Of a DNA stretch of 46,941 nt, positions 22,717-32,011 are shown in pieces; the first letter of the stretch is position 1; each line of letters opens with the position of its first letter. Both the position numbers and the translations under genes were made by a program. The notes below the pieces were generated by a model that ran no database searches, had not been told where the DNA came from, and worked only from the letters and a program-made list of their open reading frames with translations. Source of the stretch: JANNRA01 sp031401035 (GTDB taxonomy: Bacteria > Desulfobacterota > Binatia > HRBIN30 > CADEER01); the NCBI GenBank assembly GCA_031401035.1, contig JANNRA010000116.1:1-46941 (forward strand), in the 5' to 3' direction.

Positions 22717-24792
22717 ATGGATTTCACACTCACGTCCCTCAGCGATCTGCCGGTGTCCTGGTTGGTAGTCGCGATCCTTATCATCGTCGTCATGCTCTTG
22801 AGTGGATACAAATTGCTCCTGCGGATGCTCGGGGTTTACATCATCCCGAATGATCAGATCGGATTGGTAACCAAGAAATTCGTCTTGCTTGGTTCGCATC
22901 GCGAACTGCCGCCGGGAAAGATCGTTGCCCTGCAGGGCGAGGCCGGCATTCAAGCGGCGACCTTGGCGCCGGGGCTGCATATCGGACTCTGGCCGTGGCA
23001 GTACGAGGTGCGGACGGAACACCTCTTCGTCGTGCCTCCCGGGGAGATCGGCATCGTCGAGTCCTGCGACGGCAAGGCGCTCCCGGATGGGCGCATCATC
23101 GCCCGCCAGGTCGAGTGTGACAATTTCCAGGACGCCGCCGCATTCCTCGCGGGTGGCGGCGAGCGCGGGGCTCAAATGGGGGTCGTCCCGCCCGGATCGT
23201 GGCGCATCAACACCTTGGTGTTCACCGTGCAGCGCGCTGCGATGACCGTGATTCCTGCCGGCAAGGTCGGTGTCGTCGAGGCCCGTGACGGTCGCGCTCT
23301 CTCCGGTGGCCGTATCATCGGCAAACACGTTGCGTGCGATTCCTTCCAGGACGCGCACGCGTTCATGAACGCAGGGGGCGAGCGCGGACCGCAGATGGCG
23401 ATCATCCCGCAGGGGCAGTATCGGATCAATCCAATGCTGTTCGACGTGACCCTGGCGGACACCACGGACATTCCCGACAACAAGATTGGGATCGTCATGA
23501 CCCGCGAGGGTACCCCCCTGCCGACTGGTGAAATCGCCGGCGGTGAGATTCCCGGGCACAACATGTACCAGGACCCGATGGCCTTCGTGGAGCAGGGCGG
23601 GTTCAAGGGTCTGCAGGAACAAGTCCTCTTGGCGGGTCGCTACTTCATCAATCCGCGTTTCGCCACGGTCGAAGTGGTCGACATGACCGAGGTGTCGATT
23701 GCCTCGGTCGGTGTGGTGGTGGCGTTCATCGGCAGGGAGGGTAAGGACGTCACCGGCATCACCTTCCGGCACGGCAATCTCGTCACCAAGGGCGAGCGTG
23801 GTGTCTGGGTCAATGTGCTCGATCCGGGGAAGTATCCGATCAACCCATTTACCCACAAGGTGAAGGTGGTGCCGACGGCGAACGTCGTCCTCAACTGGGC
23901 CAATGGCAAGACCGAGGCCCACGAGCTCGATGCGAACCTGTCGACGATCACCGTCCGATCGGCGGACGGCTTCACGTTCAACCTCGACGTAAGTCAGATC
24001 ATCCACATTCCGGCGCCCGATGCCCCGAAGGTCATCGCGCGCTTCGGAAGCATGGAGGCCTTGGTCACCCAGGTCCTCGAGCCGACGATCGGTAACTACT
24101 TTCGCAACGCCGCCCAGGGGTCCGACGTCATCGATTTCCTGAAGCAGCGCTCGGAGCGGCAGGCGGACGCCGAGAGCGCGATCAAGGCGGCGTTGGCCGA
24201 GTACAACGTCGGCGCGGTCGCCACCTTGATCGGCGATATCGCGCCGCCCGCAGACCTGATGAAGACGCTGACCGATCGCAAACTCGCCGAGCAGGAGCAG
24301 GTCACCTACGAAACGCAACGTCAGGCGCAAACCGTCCGGCAGCAACTCGAGCAAGCGACGGCCCTCGCCGACACGCAGCCTCAGGTTGTCGCCGCCGAGC
24401 GCAAGGTCACCATCGCCGAGTTCGATGCGCGCGCGGCGGTCAACGCGGCCAATGGCCAGGCGCAGGCGAAGACCATCAACGCGGAAGCCGACGCCAAGGT
24501 GACGCGGCTCAACGGCGACGCCGAAGCCGGCAGAACCCTCGCCGTCGGCGGCGCCGAGGCGACCGTCATCAAGCAGAAGATCGATTCGATGGAGTCCGGC
24601 AACTACGCGGTCGTGCAGGTGGCCGAGGCGCTGGCCAAAGCCGGGGTCAAGCTGGTGCCCGACATCGTCGCGGGCGGGTCGTCGGGAGCGGGTGGCGGCA
24701 CATTGGTCGATGTCCTGCTCGCCAACCTGTTGCGCGACGGCATCCGGGGACGTGATGAGAAGGGGGCGACGACCGCGCCCTCGGTGAAGTAA
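22717..24792 (+). CDS. SPFH/band-7 (flotillin-like) membrane protein with three internal repeats
   Basis: This 691-residue protein has a single N-terminal membrane helix (about 14-32). Three consecutive ~80-90-residue repeats follow, each opening with an IP/VP..-IG(I/V)V strand (VPPGEIGIVES, IPAGKVGVVEA, IPDNKIGIVMT) and containing a QD--AF segment. After these come an SPFH-type domain, an Ala/Gln/Glu-rich coiled coil (about 510-625) and a Gly-rich tail. SPFH proteins oligomerise into membrane cages or rafts that organise lipids and proteases. The repeats resemble duplicated SPFH edge strands. Codon use is a little less GC-rich than its neighbours. It converges with the regulator gene after a 49-base gap. 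Confidence 0.87.
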   Translation: MDFTLTSLSDLPVSWLVVAILIIVVMLLSGYKLLLRMLGVYIIPNDQIGLVTKKFVLLGSHRELPPGKIVALQGEAGIQAATLAPGLHIGLWPWQYEVRTEHLFVVPPGEIGIVESCDGKALPDGRIIARQVECDNFQDAAAFLAGGGERGAQMGVVPPGSWRINTLVFTVQRAAMTVIPAGKVGVVEARDGRALSGGRIIGKHVACDSFQDAHAFMNAGGERGPQMAIIPQGQYRINPMLFDVTLADTTDIPDNKIGIVMTREGTPLPTGEIAGGEIPGHNMYQDPMAFVEQGGFKGLQEQVLLAGRYFINPRFATVEVVDMTEVSIASVGVVVAFIGREGKDVTGITFRHGNLVTKGERGVWVNVLDPGKYPINPFTHKVKVVPTANVVLNWANGKTEAHELDANLSTITVRSADGFTFNLDVSQIIHIPAPDAPKVIARFGSMEALVTQVLEPTIGNYFRNAAQGSDVIDFLKQRSERQADAESAIKAALAEYNVGAVATLIGDIAPPADLMKTLTDRKLAEQEQVTYETQRQAQTVRQQLEQATALADTQPQVVAAERKVTIAEFDARAAVNAANGQAQAKTINAEADAKVTRLNGDAEAGRTLAVGGAEATVIKQKIDSMESGNYAVVQVAEALAKAGVKLVPDIVAGGSSGAGGGTLVDVLLANLLRDGIRGRDEKGATTAPSVK

Positions 24793-24841
24793 CCTCGAGG
24801 CGGGCCCCGGTGGAACGCTGCTCCGTGCTGGCGCGGTTGCC

Positions 24842-27800
24842 CTAGGGAATCCGTCTGAGATCCGCTTCGGCTGCCGCCAGCCACAGCGACATCGCGGTCG
24901 AGCGGAAGAGGTCTACGGCTGCCGAGAGATCAACGCGGGCCCGGCCGTGGTCCCCGACGCGGTGCCGGTGGCGTCCGCGCCCCAGGTGGCAGTGGGCTCG
25001 CAGCGGCACCATTCCGAGCTCCTCAGCCAGAGCAAGCGCATCGTGGTACAAAATCTCCGCCTCGGCGGGCCCCTCGCCGCATGCAGTGTCCGCCAGCAGC
25101 CGCAGGGCCCACGCCTCGTAGCCTCGCTCGCCGCGCTGGCGCGTCAGTCCGATCGCACGCTGGGCGAGCGCCTGGGCTTCCTCGATGCGCCCGCTCAGTA
25201 GCTGGGCCTCGGCGAGGAAGACGAGCGACGGGGATTCAGAATGTATGGGTTGGAAGACGCGGACGGAGCCGTCGAGTAGCTCGACGCCCTCCGTCGGGCG
25301 ACCAGACAACGCGTATCCATAGCCCAGCAACCCCGCGAGTGCGGCGGCGAGCAACGGCGCCTCCTGCTCATGGCAGAGACTCAGACCGCGCTCCAGGACG
25401 GCAAGCGCGCTGCTCAGCTCTCCTTGGCGGAGGTGGAGAAATCCAAGGCCGAAGCAGGCGTGCGACAGACCATAGGTTCGGCCCGCCGTCTCGGCGATGC
25501 GGATCGCCTCTTCGCCGTGCGCGAGCCCCTCGGCAAACTCGCCGAGCTCGGCCAGCGAGCAGCTCATCCCGGCGCGTGAGTAGATCTGTTGCGCCGCCCG
25601 ATCCCCGCGGCCGGTCAATTCGCCCTCCAGAGACTCGATGCTCTGGCGCATGAGATCGGCCGCACGCTGATACTGCCCGACCGCGTGGCAGGCCAGCCCG
25701 TGAAACAGATGCACCGCGATGCGCAGCCTCGGTTCGGCCAGGGCCTCGGCGATGGCGACGGCGCGCTGCCCTACCTGTACGGCTTTGTCCTGCTCGCCGA
25801 GCAACAGATGGCTGCTGGTCCGGTACGCCAGGACCCAGCCGAGACGAAGGCGGTCCCCGAGAGTCTCGGCCACGGCCTCCGCCGCCCGGAGGTGATCGGA
25901 GATCTGGCCTATCTCGCCGACCGCGACACACGAGTTGCGCAGGGCGAAGCGCAGGTCGATGGCCTGCTCGAGCAGATCGCGACGACTCGGGAGATGCCGC
26001 AGCGCTTCCAGCCCCTGCTCGAAACACGCCATCGCCTGGCGATGCGCCGACCGCCTGGCCGCCGTCAGCCCGGCCTGACGCAGGTAGGGCAGCGCCCTCT
26101 CCCATAGCCCTGCGCTGCGGCAGTGTCTGCCGAGGGCGACGCAGTGCGGGTCGAGGTCATCCCGGTAGAGATCTTCGATGGCGTCCACCACCAACGCGTG
26201 CAGCAGCCTTCGGCGCGGCGCGATCAGCTGATCGTAGGCGACCTCGCGCATCCGGTCGTGGGTGAAGTCGAGGCGTTCGCCGACGACGTGCAGGATGCGC
26301 CGCGCCACCAGCTCTTCCACCGCTGCCGCCGCGGCGTGGGTGCCGATCGCCGCCGCGCGGTCGAGCAGCGCGAAGTCGCACTCGCGCCCGACGACGCTGA
26401 CGATCGCGGCGAGTTGCCGCCCGGACTCACTCAGCCGCTCGAGGCGTGTGGCGATGACGTCGCGCACGCGGCGCGGGGTGCGCAGCTCGTCGCCGCGACC
26501 GGCGGCGTCCTCGTAGAGCGCCCGCATCGTCTCCACGACCATGAACGGGTTTCCCTCGCTGACGCGCCAGATCTGCGCGCCGAGGTGGCGCACGGCAGGA
26601 TCGTCGGTTCCGGCGCGGCACAACGTCCGCACCAACTCCGCCGTGTGCGGCTCGGTCAACGGCGACAGGGTGAGCGCGCACACGTCGGCCCCGCCGTGCA
26701 GTTCGACCAGCGTGCGCCGGAGCAGCGGTGCGTCGATGACGTCCTCGCTGCGCGCCGTCGCCACGAGCAGCACCGACCACTCCGACAGACGGCGGCTGAC
26801 GAAGGCGAGCAGCCTGAGGGTCATTTCGTCGGCCCAGTGGATGTCCTCGAGAATCAGCAGCAGTGGCCGCTCGGTCGCGAGGGTACCGATGACCTGGGCG
26901 ATGGCCTCGAACAAGCGCACGTAGTCTTCGGCGTCCGCCACCGCGCGCGTCGATGCGCCGAGTTCCGGAAAGAGCCGCGCCAGCTCGGCCACCCAGATCG
27001 CCTTCGCGTCGCGCTGCGCCGCCAGCTCGGCAATCACCCGCCCGGAGCGCAGGGCATCGGCCCAGGGGCCGAAGGGCAGGATCTGTTCGCTGTCGTGGGC
27101 GCGACCGAGGAGGACGCGTCCGCCGCCGGCGATCACGGCGCCGACGAGGTCGGCGACGAGCCGACTCTTGCCGGTGCCCGTCTCGCCCAGGATCACGGCG
27201 ATCCGTCCGCGCCGCTGCCGCGCCTGCTCCCATGCCTCGCGCAGCGTCGCGCTCTCCTCCTGGCGCCCGACCAGCGGGGTCGCGGGAGTCACCGCGGCCG
27301 CTCCGAGGTCGTTGCCGTCGGGGTGGGCGGACGCGGCGGAGGGCGGTGGGGCTACCGCCGGCACGGAATCCGCGTCGGCGCCCTCGAGGATCTCCTGGTA
27401 GACCTGACGCGTCGTCGCCTCCGGCTCGACCCCGAGCTCGCGCTGCAGGACGTCGACGCAGACCTGGTACTGGCGCAGCGCCACCCCGCGACGCCCTTGC
27501 CGCGCATAGAGGCGCATCAGCGTCCGGTGCACGGCCTCCCGCAGCGGATCGAGGCTGAGCAGGCGCGCGGCGATCGGGATGGCCTGCGCAATCGGACCAG
27601 CCTGGACGTGATGTGCGAGCAGTTGGGCGAGTGACTCGACGGCCAACTCACGCAGGCGTTCTCGCTGGGTGATCAGCCAGTCCTCGAACGGGCTCTCCTG
27701 GACGCTCAGTCCGGCGAGGAACTCGCCGCGGTAGAGCGCGCACGCTTCGCTGAGCGCCGCGACGGTTCCCCGTGCCACCAGGTCCTCGAACGCCGCGACA

Positions 27801-28105
27801 TCGACGTCCGCCGCCGCCTGATTCAAGCTCACCGTGTCGGGTCCGATGGTGAGGAGTTCCCCTTGTGGCGACGGCAGGGCCTGCTTGATCGCCAGCAGGG
27901 CCTGCCGCAGGCTCTGTCGCGCCTGCCCGTCCGTGCTCTCGCCCCAGAGGAGCGCCGCCAACGTGTCGCGGCGGTGGACGCGCTGCGGTTGGACGGCCAC
28001 GTAGGCCAGCAGAGCCTGGGCTTTTCGGCGCGCCAGGATGACCGCGGCTCCGGTGCCCCGCCGAGCGTCAAAGCCACCGAGCAGGTTGAGCCGGATCGGC
28101 AACAT
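24842..28105 (-). CDS. SARP/BTAD-type transcriptional regulator with AAA ATPase and TPR repeats
   Basis: This ~1,087-residue regulator starts with the short winged-helix/BTAD region (LPIRLNLLGGFDAR; LLWGESTDGQARQSLRQAL; YQVCVDVLQRELGVEPEATT). A P-loop ATPase follows with Walker A GETGTGKS near residue 307 and Walker B LLLILEDIHWAD near 420. The C-terminal ~450 residues are TPR-like helices. Such STAND-type proteins sense a ligand through the TPR region and activate transcription. ATG 28105 fits the family start; ATG 28165 is an alternative. It is divergent from the Thr/Pro-rich surface-protein operon across a palindrome at 28171-28189, a plausible target. Confidence 0.9.
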   Translation of the reverse strand: MLPIRLNLLGGFDARRGTGAAVILARRKAQALLAYVAVQPQRVHRRDTLAALLWGESTDGQARQSLRQALLAIKQALPSPQGELLTIGPDTVSLNQAAADVDVAAFEDLVARGTVAALSEACALYRGEFLAGLSVQESPFEDWLITQRERLRELAVESLAQLLAHHVQAGPIAQAIPIAARLLSLDPLREAVHRTLMRLYARQGRRGVALRQYQVCVDVLQRELGVEPEATTRQVYQEILEGADADSVPAVAPPPSAASAHPDGNDLGAAAVTPATPLVGRQEESATLREAWEQARQRRGRIAVILGETGTGKSRLVADLVGAVIAGGGRVLLGRAHDSEQILPFGPWADALRSGRVIAELAAQRDAKAIWVAELARLFPELGASTRAVADAEDYVRLFEAIAQVIGTLATERPLLLILEDIHWADEMTLRLLAFVSRRLSEWSVLLVATARSEDVIDAPLLRRTLVELHGGADVCALTLSPLTEPHTAELVRTLCRAGTDDPAVRHLGAQIWRVSEGNPFMVVETMRALYEDAAGRGDELRTPRRVRDVIATRLERLSESGRQLAAIVSVVGRECDFALLDRAAAIGTHAAAAAVEELVARRILHVVGERLDFTHDRMREVAYDQLIAPRRRLLHALVVDAIEDLYRDDLDPHCVALGRHCRSAGLWERALPYLRQAGLTAARRSAHRQAMACFEQGLEALRHLPSRRDLLEQAIDLRFALRNSCVAVGEIGQISDHLRAAEAVAETLGDRLRLGWVLAYRTSSHLLLGEQDKAVQVGQRAVAIAEALAEPRLRIAVHLFHGLACHAVGQYQRAADLMRQSIESLEGELTGRGDRAAQQIYSRAGMSCSLAELGEFAEGLAHGEEAIRIAETAGRTYGLSHACFGLGFLHLRQGELSSALAVLERGLSLCHEQEAPLLAAALAGLLGYGYALSGRPTEGVELLDGSVRVFQPIHSESPSLVFLAEAQLLSGRIEEAQALAQRAIGLTRQRGERGYEAWALRLLADTACGEGPAEAEILYHDALALAEELGMVPLRAHCHLGRGRHRHRVGDHGRARVDLSAAVDLFRSTAMSLWLAAAEADLRRIP

Positions 28106-28170
28106 CAGTTCACACGACGGCTCGGGGCCTAGCACGGTCGGGCCCGCACTGCCTAGCGACGCCATCGGCC

Positions 28171-28200
28171 CGTCACACCGCGTGTGACGTTCCTGTGACG
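28171..28200. promoter_or_regulatory. Palindromic operator candidate in a divergent promoter region
   Basis: CGTCACAC (28171-28178) and GTGTGACG (28182-28189) form a perfect inverted repeat around a CGC centre. A third half-site, TGTGACG, follows at 28194-28200. Two direct and one inverted half-sites between a large regulator and its divergent neighbour are typical of regulator binding. The half-site also resembles the TGTGA of CRP-type proteins, so a CRP-family factor is another possible ligand. Confidence 0.5.
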
Positions 28201-28222
28201 GGCTCGATGTACAGCCGGCTGC

Positions 28223-29674
28223 ATGCAACCAGACCAATCTCCGATGACCTTCGTCGTCCGTGTCACCGTAGCCGCCGACGGCGATGTGAACGGTGTCGTG
28301 GAACGACCGAAAACCGGCGAGAAGCACCGCTTTCAGGGCGCCGCTGCGTTGGGCGCTGTCGTCGTGCAGATGGCCAGGAGGGCGGCCCAGGTGGCTACCC
28401 TCCTGGCGCTGATCGCGGCGGCCACGACCGGCCCCGCCACGGCGCAGCTCGCGACGCGGACGTTCACCCCGACCGCGCTGCGAACCCCCACAAGCACTGC
28501 GACGGCGACCTTCACATCGGCAAACATGTTCTCCACACTCACAGCCACGGCGACCTTCACCAGCACTGCACTGCCGACCGCCACGAACACCCCGTCCCCC
28601 GTGCCCACCGCAACGCGCACCCGGACGGCAACCTCCACCCTCACCCGAACCTCGACCCCCACCCCGTCCGCCGTGCCGACCGACACGCGCACCCGGACGG
28701 CGACCTTCACGCCGACGGCGCTGCCGACCGCTTCGCCGACGATCCCGCTCGGGCTGAGCATCGGCGACGTTGCCATCCTGGAGGGCGACACCGGCACGCG
28801 ATCGGCGGTTTTCGTCGTCCGCCTGCGTAGCCCGGCCGCGTTCCCGGTTTCGGTCAGCGCCAAGACCGCGGACGGCACCGCGACGGCCGGCTCCGACTAC
28901 GATGCGTCGAGCACGCTTCTGCTATTCAATTCGTTCGAGACGCAGAAGACCGTCTCCGTCACCATCCGTGGCGATCGGCTTCTCGAGCCGAGCGAGGCGT
29001 TCACCGTCAGGCTCAGCGGGGCGGTCGGCGCCCCGCTCGGCGACCCCCTCGCCATCGGCACGATTCTCAACGACGAAGGGCTCCTCGTCGGCGTCCCGGA
29101 GCTGTTCCCCGCCAACCCCGCCACCGGGCCGGACGCGCCGACGAGCCTGCTCCTGCATTGGGCGCATCCGGATCGCTGGCGGGCGCTGAACACGGTCGAC
29201 CTGCGTCTGGTCGACGGCGACCAGCCGGTGCTCTGGGCGCGCTTCGACGAAGCGGCCAACACGCTCGCCGCCTGCGACGCCGACGGCGGCTGCGCAGCGG
29301 GTGTCCCGCCGGGTACCGGCGCGCCGATCGTCAGCGAGACGGCGACCTTCTACCCGGCCGAGAGCGCCGTGCGCGGCAGCGGCCCCACCGGGCCGAGCGT
29401 CGACCTGATCTTCACCTTCAGCGTCGCCCGGTCGCTCGGCGGTCGCGTGCTGCGGGTCGAGACCGCCGCCACCGAGGACTCCGGGGAGGAGCAGGGGTTC
29501 CAGCCCATCGGGTATCTCACCGTCATCGGGGCCAGCGTGCCGACCACCGACGACGACGGCTGTGCGATCGACCCGGCGCGCGGCGGCGGACGCCAGAGCC
29601 AGGGGTTCCTTGCGCTCGGGCTGCTGGCGCTCGTCAGACTCGCAACCCGGTGCCGTCGAGGACAGGGGCGATGA
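28223..29674 (+). CDS. Thr/Pro-rich surface protein with Calx-beta domain and C-terminal sorting signal
   Basis: This 483-residue frame has four parts. Residues 1-50 look like a small stand-alone cytosolic protein family (FVVRV...GVVERPKTGEKHRF). Residues 50-75 are a signal peptide (MARRAAQVATLLALIAA). Residues 76-175 are a Thr/Pro-rich linker. A Calx-beta domain (about 178-275, SVSAKTADGTATAGSDYD) and a beta-rich domain follow. The end (DDDGCAIDPARGGGRQSQG, hydrophobic helix, RCRRGQGR) has the Cys-helix-Arg layout of MYXO/JDVT-CTERM anchors. Secretion would need initiation at ATG 28370 or an internal signal; ATG 28223 gives the full frame. It overlaps the next gene by ATGA. Confidence 0.72.
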   Translation: MQPDQSPMTFVVRVTVAADGDVNGVVERPKTGEKHRFQGAAALGAVVVQMARRAAQVATLLALIAAATTGPATAQLATRTFTPTALRTPTSTATATFTSANMFSTLTATATFTSTALPTATNTPSPVPTATRTRTATSTLTRTSTPTPSAVPTDTRTRTATFTPTALPTASPTIPLGLSIGDVAILEGDTGTRSAVFVVRLRSPAAFPVSVSAKTADGTATAGSDYDASSTLLLFNSFETQKTVSVTIRGDRLLEPSEAFTVRLSGAVGAPLGDPLAIGTILNDEGLLVGVPELFPANPATGPDAPTSLLLHWAHPDRWRALNTVDLRLVDGDQPVLWARFDEAANTLAACDADGGCAAGVPPGTGAPIVSETATFYPAESAVRGSGPTGPSVDLIFTFSVARSLGGRVLRVETAATEDSGEEQGFQPIGYLTVIGASVPTTDDDGCAIDPARGGGRQSQGFLALGLLALVRLATRCRRGQGR

Positions 29675-30792
29675 CGAACCGGTCAGCGATGCGGCGGCGT
29701 TTGGCTCTCCTCGGGCTGGGGGTGGCCTTGTCGGCGCTGACTCCAGTCGGTGCTTCGGCGTTCTGCTCGAGCCAAAGCGATTGCGAGGACGGCTTGTTCT
29801 GCACGGTCGACGACTGCTTCCTCGGCTTTTGCGTTCGCACCGGGCGGATCTGCGCCGATCTCAACTTTCAGTGCACCGCCGACAGTTGCAACGAGAGCGG
29901 GAACCGGTGCGAACATACCGTGGTGGTCGACCGCCCATGCGAGGATTTCGACATCTCCACAGTCAGAGACACGTGCAACCCGGACGGCAGTTGCCGGGGG
30001 ACGGTTGGAGTCCCAATGGCCGGGACGTGTGACAGCGACTCCGACTGCTCAGCAGGACTGATCTGTTCCGCGGGGAGTTGCATAGAGGGAAATTTCCCGG
30101 ACGACGATACGCAGACCCCGACCCGGACCGCGACGCGGACCGCGACGCGGACGCCGAGGCCAACCCGCGTGAAAACGCAGACGCAGACGCCGACGAGGAC
30201 CGCCACCCGCCCCCCCACGGCAACGCACACGCACACGCCGACACGGACCGGCACCCACACCCCCACCCGCACGGCAACGAACACCCACACGCCGTCGTCG
30301 ACGCCGACCAACACCCGCAGGCTCACCAGGACACCGAGCCTGACCCCGACACCAACCAGCAGCGCAACACCAACATCGTCCTCGACCCCGACCGCAACGG
30401 CTTCTGAGGGCGCCACCGCGGTCCCGACGCGGACGGACACCGTCACACCGACGGCAACGGCCGCCGATGCGCCCACCGCATCGCCTTCGCCAGCCCCAAC
30501 CACCCCGGTGGAACAGCCGACCGATGCGCCGACAGCCTCGCCCACGCTCACGCCGCCCGACGCGGTCCCATCCCCGACGCCCTCGCCCAGCCCGACGCTG
30601 GCGGCGCCGTGCCCCGGCGACTGCGACGGCGATGCGGCGGTCGGGGTCAACGAAGTGGTGCTCGGCGTCAACATCGCGCTGAACGCCCTGCCGATCGGCG
30701 CCTGTCCACCGTTCGACACCAACGCCAGCGGCGCGGTCGAAATCACCGAGGTCATCGCCGCCGTGAGTGCCGCGTTGCTCGGATGCGGGTGA
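29671..30792 (+). CDS. Secreted Cys-rich protein with Thr/Pro linker and dockerin-like C-terminus
   Basis: This 373-residue protein has a signal peptide (ALLGLGVALSALTPVGASA) and a Cys-rich region with CSSQSDCEDGLFCT-type repeats, as in many myxobacterial-style surface proteins. A ~150-residue Thr/Pro-rich linker with TPTRTAT-like repeats follows. The end is a two-repeat dockerin/EF-hand-like module starting CPGDCDGD and ending LLGCG. The second loop (DTNASGAVEITE) is less calcium-like than the first. ATG 29671 overlaps the previous stop; ATG 29689 is an alternative. The module recurs at the N-terminus of the 36523-37254 protein. It is probably exported and attached to a cell-surface partner. 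Confidence 0.8.
   Translation: MTNRSAMRRRLALLGLGVALSALTPVGASAFCSSQSDCEDGLFCTVDDCFLGFCVRTGRICADLNFQCTADSCNESGNRCEHTVVVDRPCEDFDISTVRDTCNPDGSCRGTVGVPMAGTCDSDSDCSAGLICSAGSCIEGNFPDDDTQTPTRTATRTATRTPRPTRVKTQTQTPTRTATRPPTATHTHTPTRTGTHTPTRTATNTHTPSSTPTNTRRLTRTPSLTPTPTSSATPTSSSTPTATASEGATAVPTRTDTVTPTATAADAPTASPSPAPTTPVEQPTDAPTASPTLTPPDAVPSPTPSPSPTLAAPCPGDCDGDAAVGVNEVVLGVNIALNALPIGACPPFDTNASGAVEITEVIAAVSAALLGCG
30109..30420 (+). repeat. Degenerate Thr-Pro-Arg coding repeat
   Basis: This stretch is a low-complexity run of ACC/ACG, CCG/CCC and CGG/CGC codons encoding TPT, TRT and THTHT units. It makes the extended linker of the secreted protein and is prone to length change by slippage. Confidence 0.7.
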
Positions 30793-30955
30793 GGTGCGGG
30801 GTCTCGCACGCGGCTTCTCGCCTCGCCTCCAGCGGGCGCAGGGCGACGCACTGGGGCTGGCGCGCTCGCACAGCCACGTGATCTTTCTCCTGATGCCATC
30901 CGCCACTCGCGGCGACCTCCGGCGGCCGCGCCGTGCTGGAGGACGGCGTCTTCGG

Positions 30956-31924
30956 TCAGGGAGAGGGGACCGCGCGTGCTGAGATACCCACCGCGTCCTC
31001 GGGCCAGAACGGCGCGAATTGAAACCACTGCTGCGGAAACTCGCGCACCATGGCTTCGAGCTCGGCCACCACGGCGCGCATGGCGCGGTCGAGCGCCGCG
31101 TCGTCATGCGCCGCGCGCGGCAGGGTGACGCGGGCGCCGAGGCGGACGCCGTAATGGCGCCGGCCGAGGCGCGGGAAGAAGATGGGCAGGATCGGCGCGC
31201 CGGCGAGGCGGGCGAGGACGAACGGGCCGGAGGGAAAGGGCGCCGCCGCGCCGAAGAACGGCACCAGCCGCATGCCGTCGGCGGCGCCGGCGGTGCGGTC
31301 GAGCTGGATGGCGACGATCTCGTTGTCGCGCAGAGCGCGCAGCATGTTCAGCGACGAGAAGACCGAACTGTCCGCGTAGAGCACGCGCACGCCGGCGCGG
31401 GCGCGGATGGCCTCGGCGTAGCCGCCGGTGGTGGCGTTGGCCTCGTGTGCCATGACCACGTTGAACGGTCGATCGTAGGCGCGCAGCGTCTGCGCCGCCA
31501 GGTCCCAGTTGCCGAAGTGGCCGGTGACCAGCACCACTCCGCGCCCGTCGTGCAACGCCTCGGCGATCAGGTCGCGCGGCGGGGCGTCGATGCGCACCGC
31601 CGGCGGCCGGGGCCCGCACGACTCGAGCGTTTCCGTCAAACAGTGCGCGAACTCGGCGAACATGCCGAGCGCCGCACGGCGCACCTGGCGCGGGTCGGGC
31701 TCGCCCGTCCGCGGGTCGGTCAGGATGCGCCGCAGGTTGGCCATCGCACCGCGTCGATTGCGGCCGACGGCGGCGAAGATGATCGCGGCGATCAGCGGCG
31801 GCGAACCGCGCTTCCACCAGTCGGGGCCGTAGACGCAGCCGAGATAGGCGAAGCGCCGCCAGAACACGCCGTCGAAGCGGAGAGCGGCCGCGAGGCCGGC
31901 GACGGCGCCGCGCTGCATGCGCAT
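30956..31924 (-). CDS. Lysophospholipid/lipid A-type acyltransferase (HtrB/LpxL family)
   Basis: This 322-residue protein has the catalytic HX4D/E motif H136-F-G-N-W-D141 (LVTGHFGNWDLAAQ). The later QLDRTAGAADGMRLVPFFG and PIFFPRLGRRHYGVRLG segments are typical of LpxL/LpxM and related mycobacterial PatA-like enzymes. It transfers acyl chains to lipid A or glycolipid hydroxyls at the inner membrane. The start ATG 31924 (MRMQRG) fits the usual N-terminus; a longer open frame upstream is a shadow of the glycosyltransferase gene. It is divergent from the GT2 gene, 87 bases away. Supports a Gram-negative envelope. Confidence 0.9.
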   Translation of the reverse strand: MRMQRGAVAGLAAALRFDGVFWRRFAYLGCVYGPDWWKRGSPPLIAAIIFAAVGRNRRGAMANLRRILTDPRTGEPDPRQVRRAALGMFAEFAHCLTETLESCGPRPPAVRIDAPPRDLIAEALHDGRGVVLVTGHFGNWDLAAQTLRAYDRPFNVVMAHEANATTGGYAEAIRARAGVRVLYADSSVFSSLNMLRALRDNEIVAIQLDRTAGAADGMRLVPFFGAAAPFPSGPFVLARLAGAPILPIFFPRLGRRHYGVRLGARVTLPRAAHDDAALDRAMRAVVAELEAMVREFPQQWFQFAPFWPEDAVGISARAVPSP

Positions 31925-32011
31925 CGGGCTAGCACAGCGAGCGCGGTGTGACACTCCGACGCAGGGCGACGGGCGGCGAACGGGCGGCGTCTCTCTGCTA
32001 CAGCTCTGCCG

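Noticed and set aside
30109..30420. CRISPR-like or minisatellite array
   Set aside because: It is a Thr/Pro/Arg coding linker with degenerate codons, not spaced repeats.
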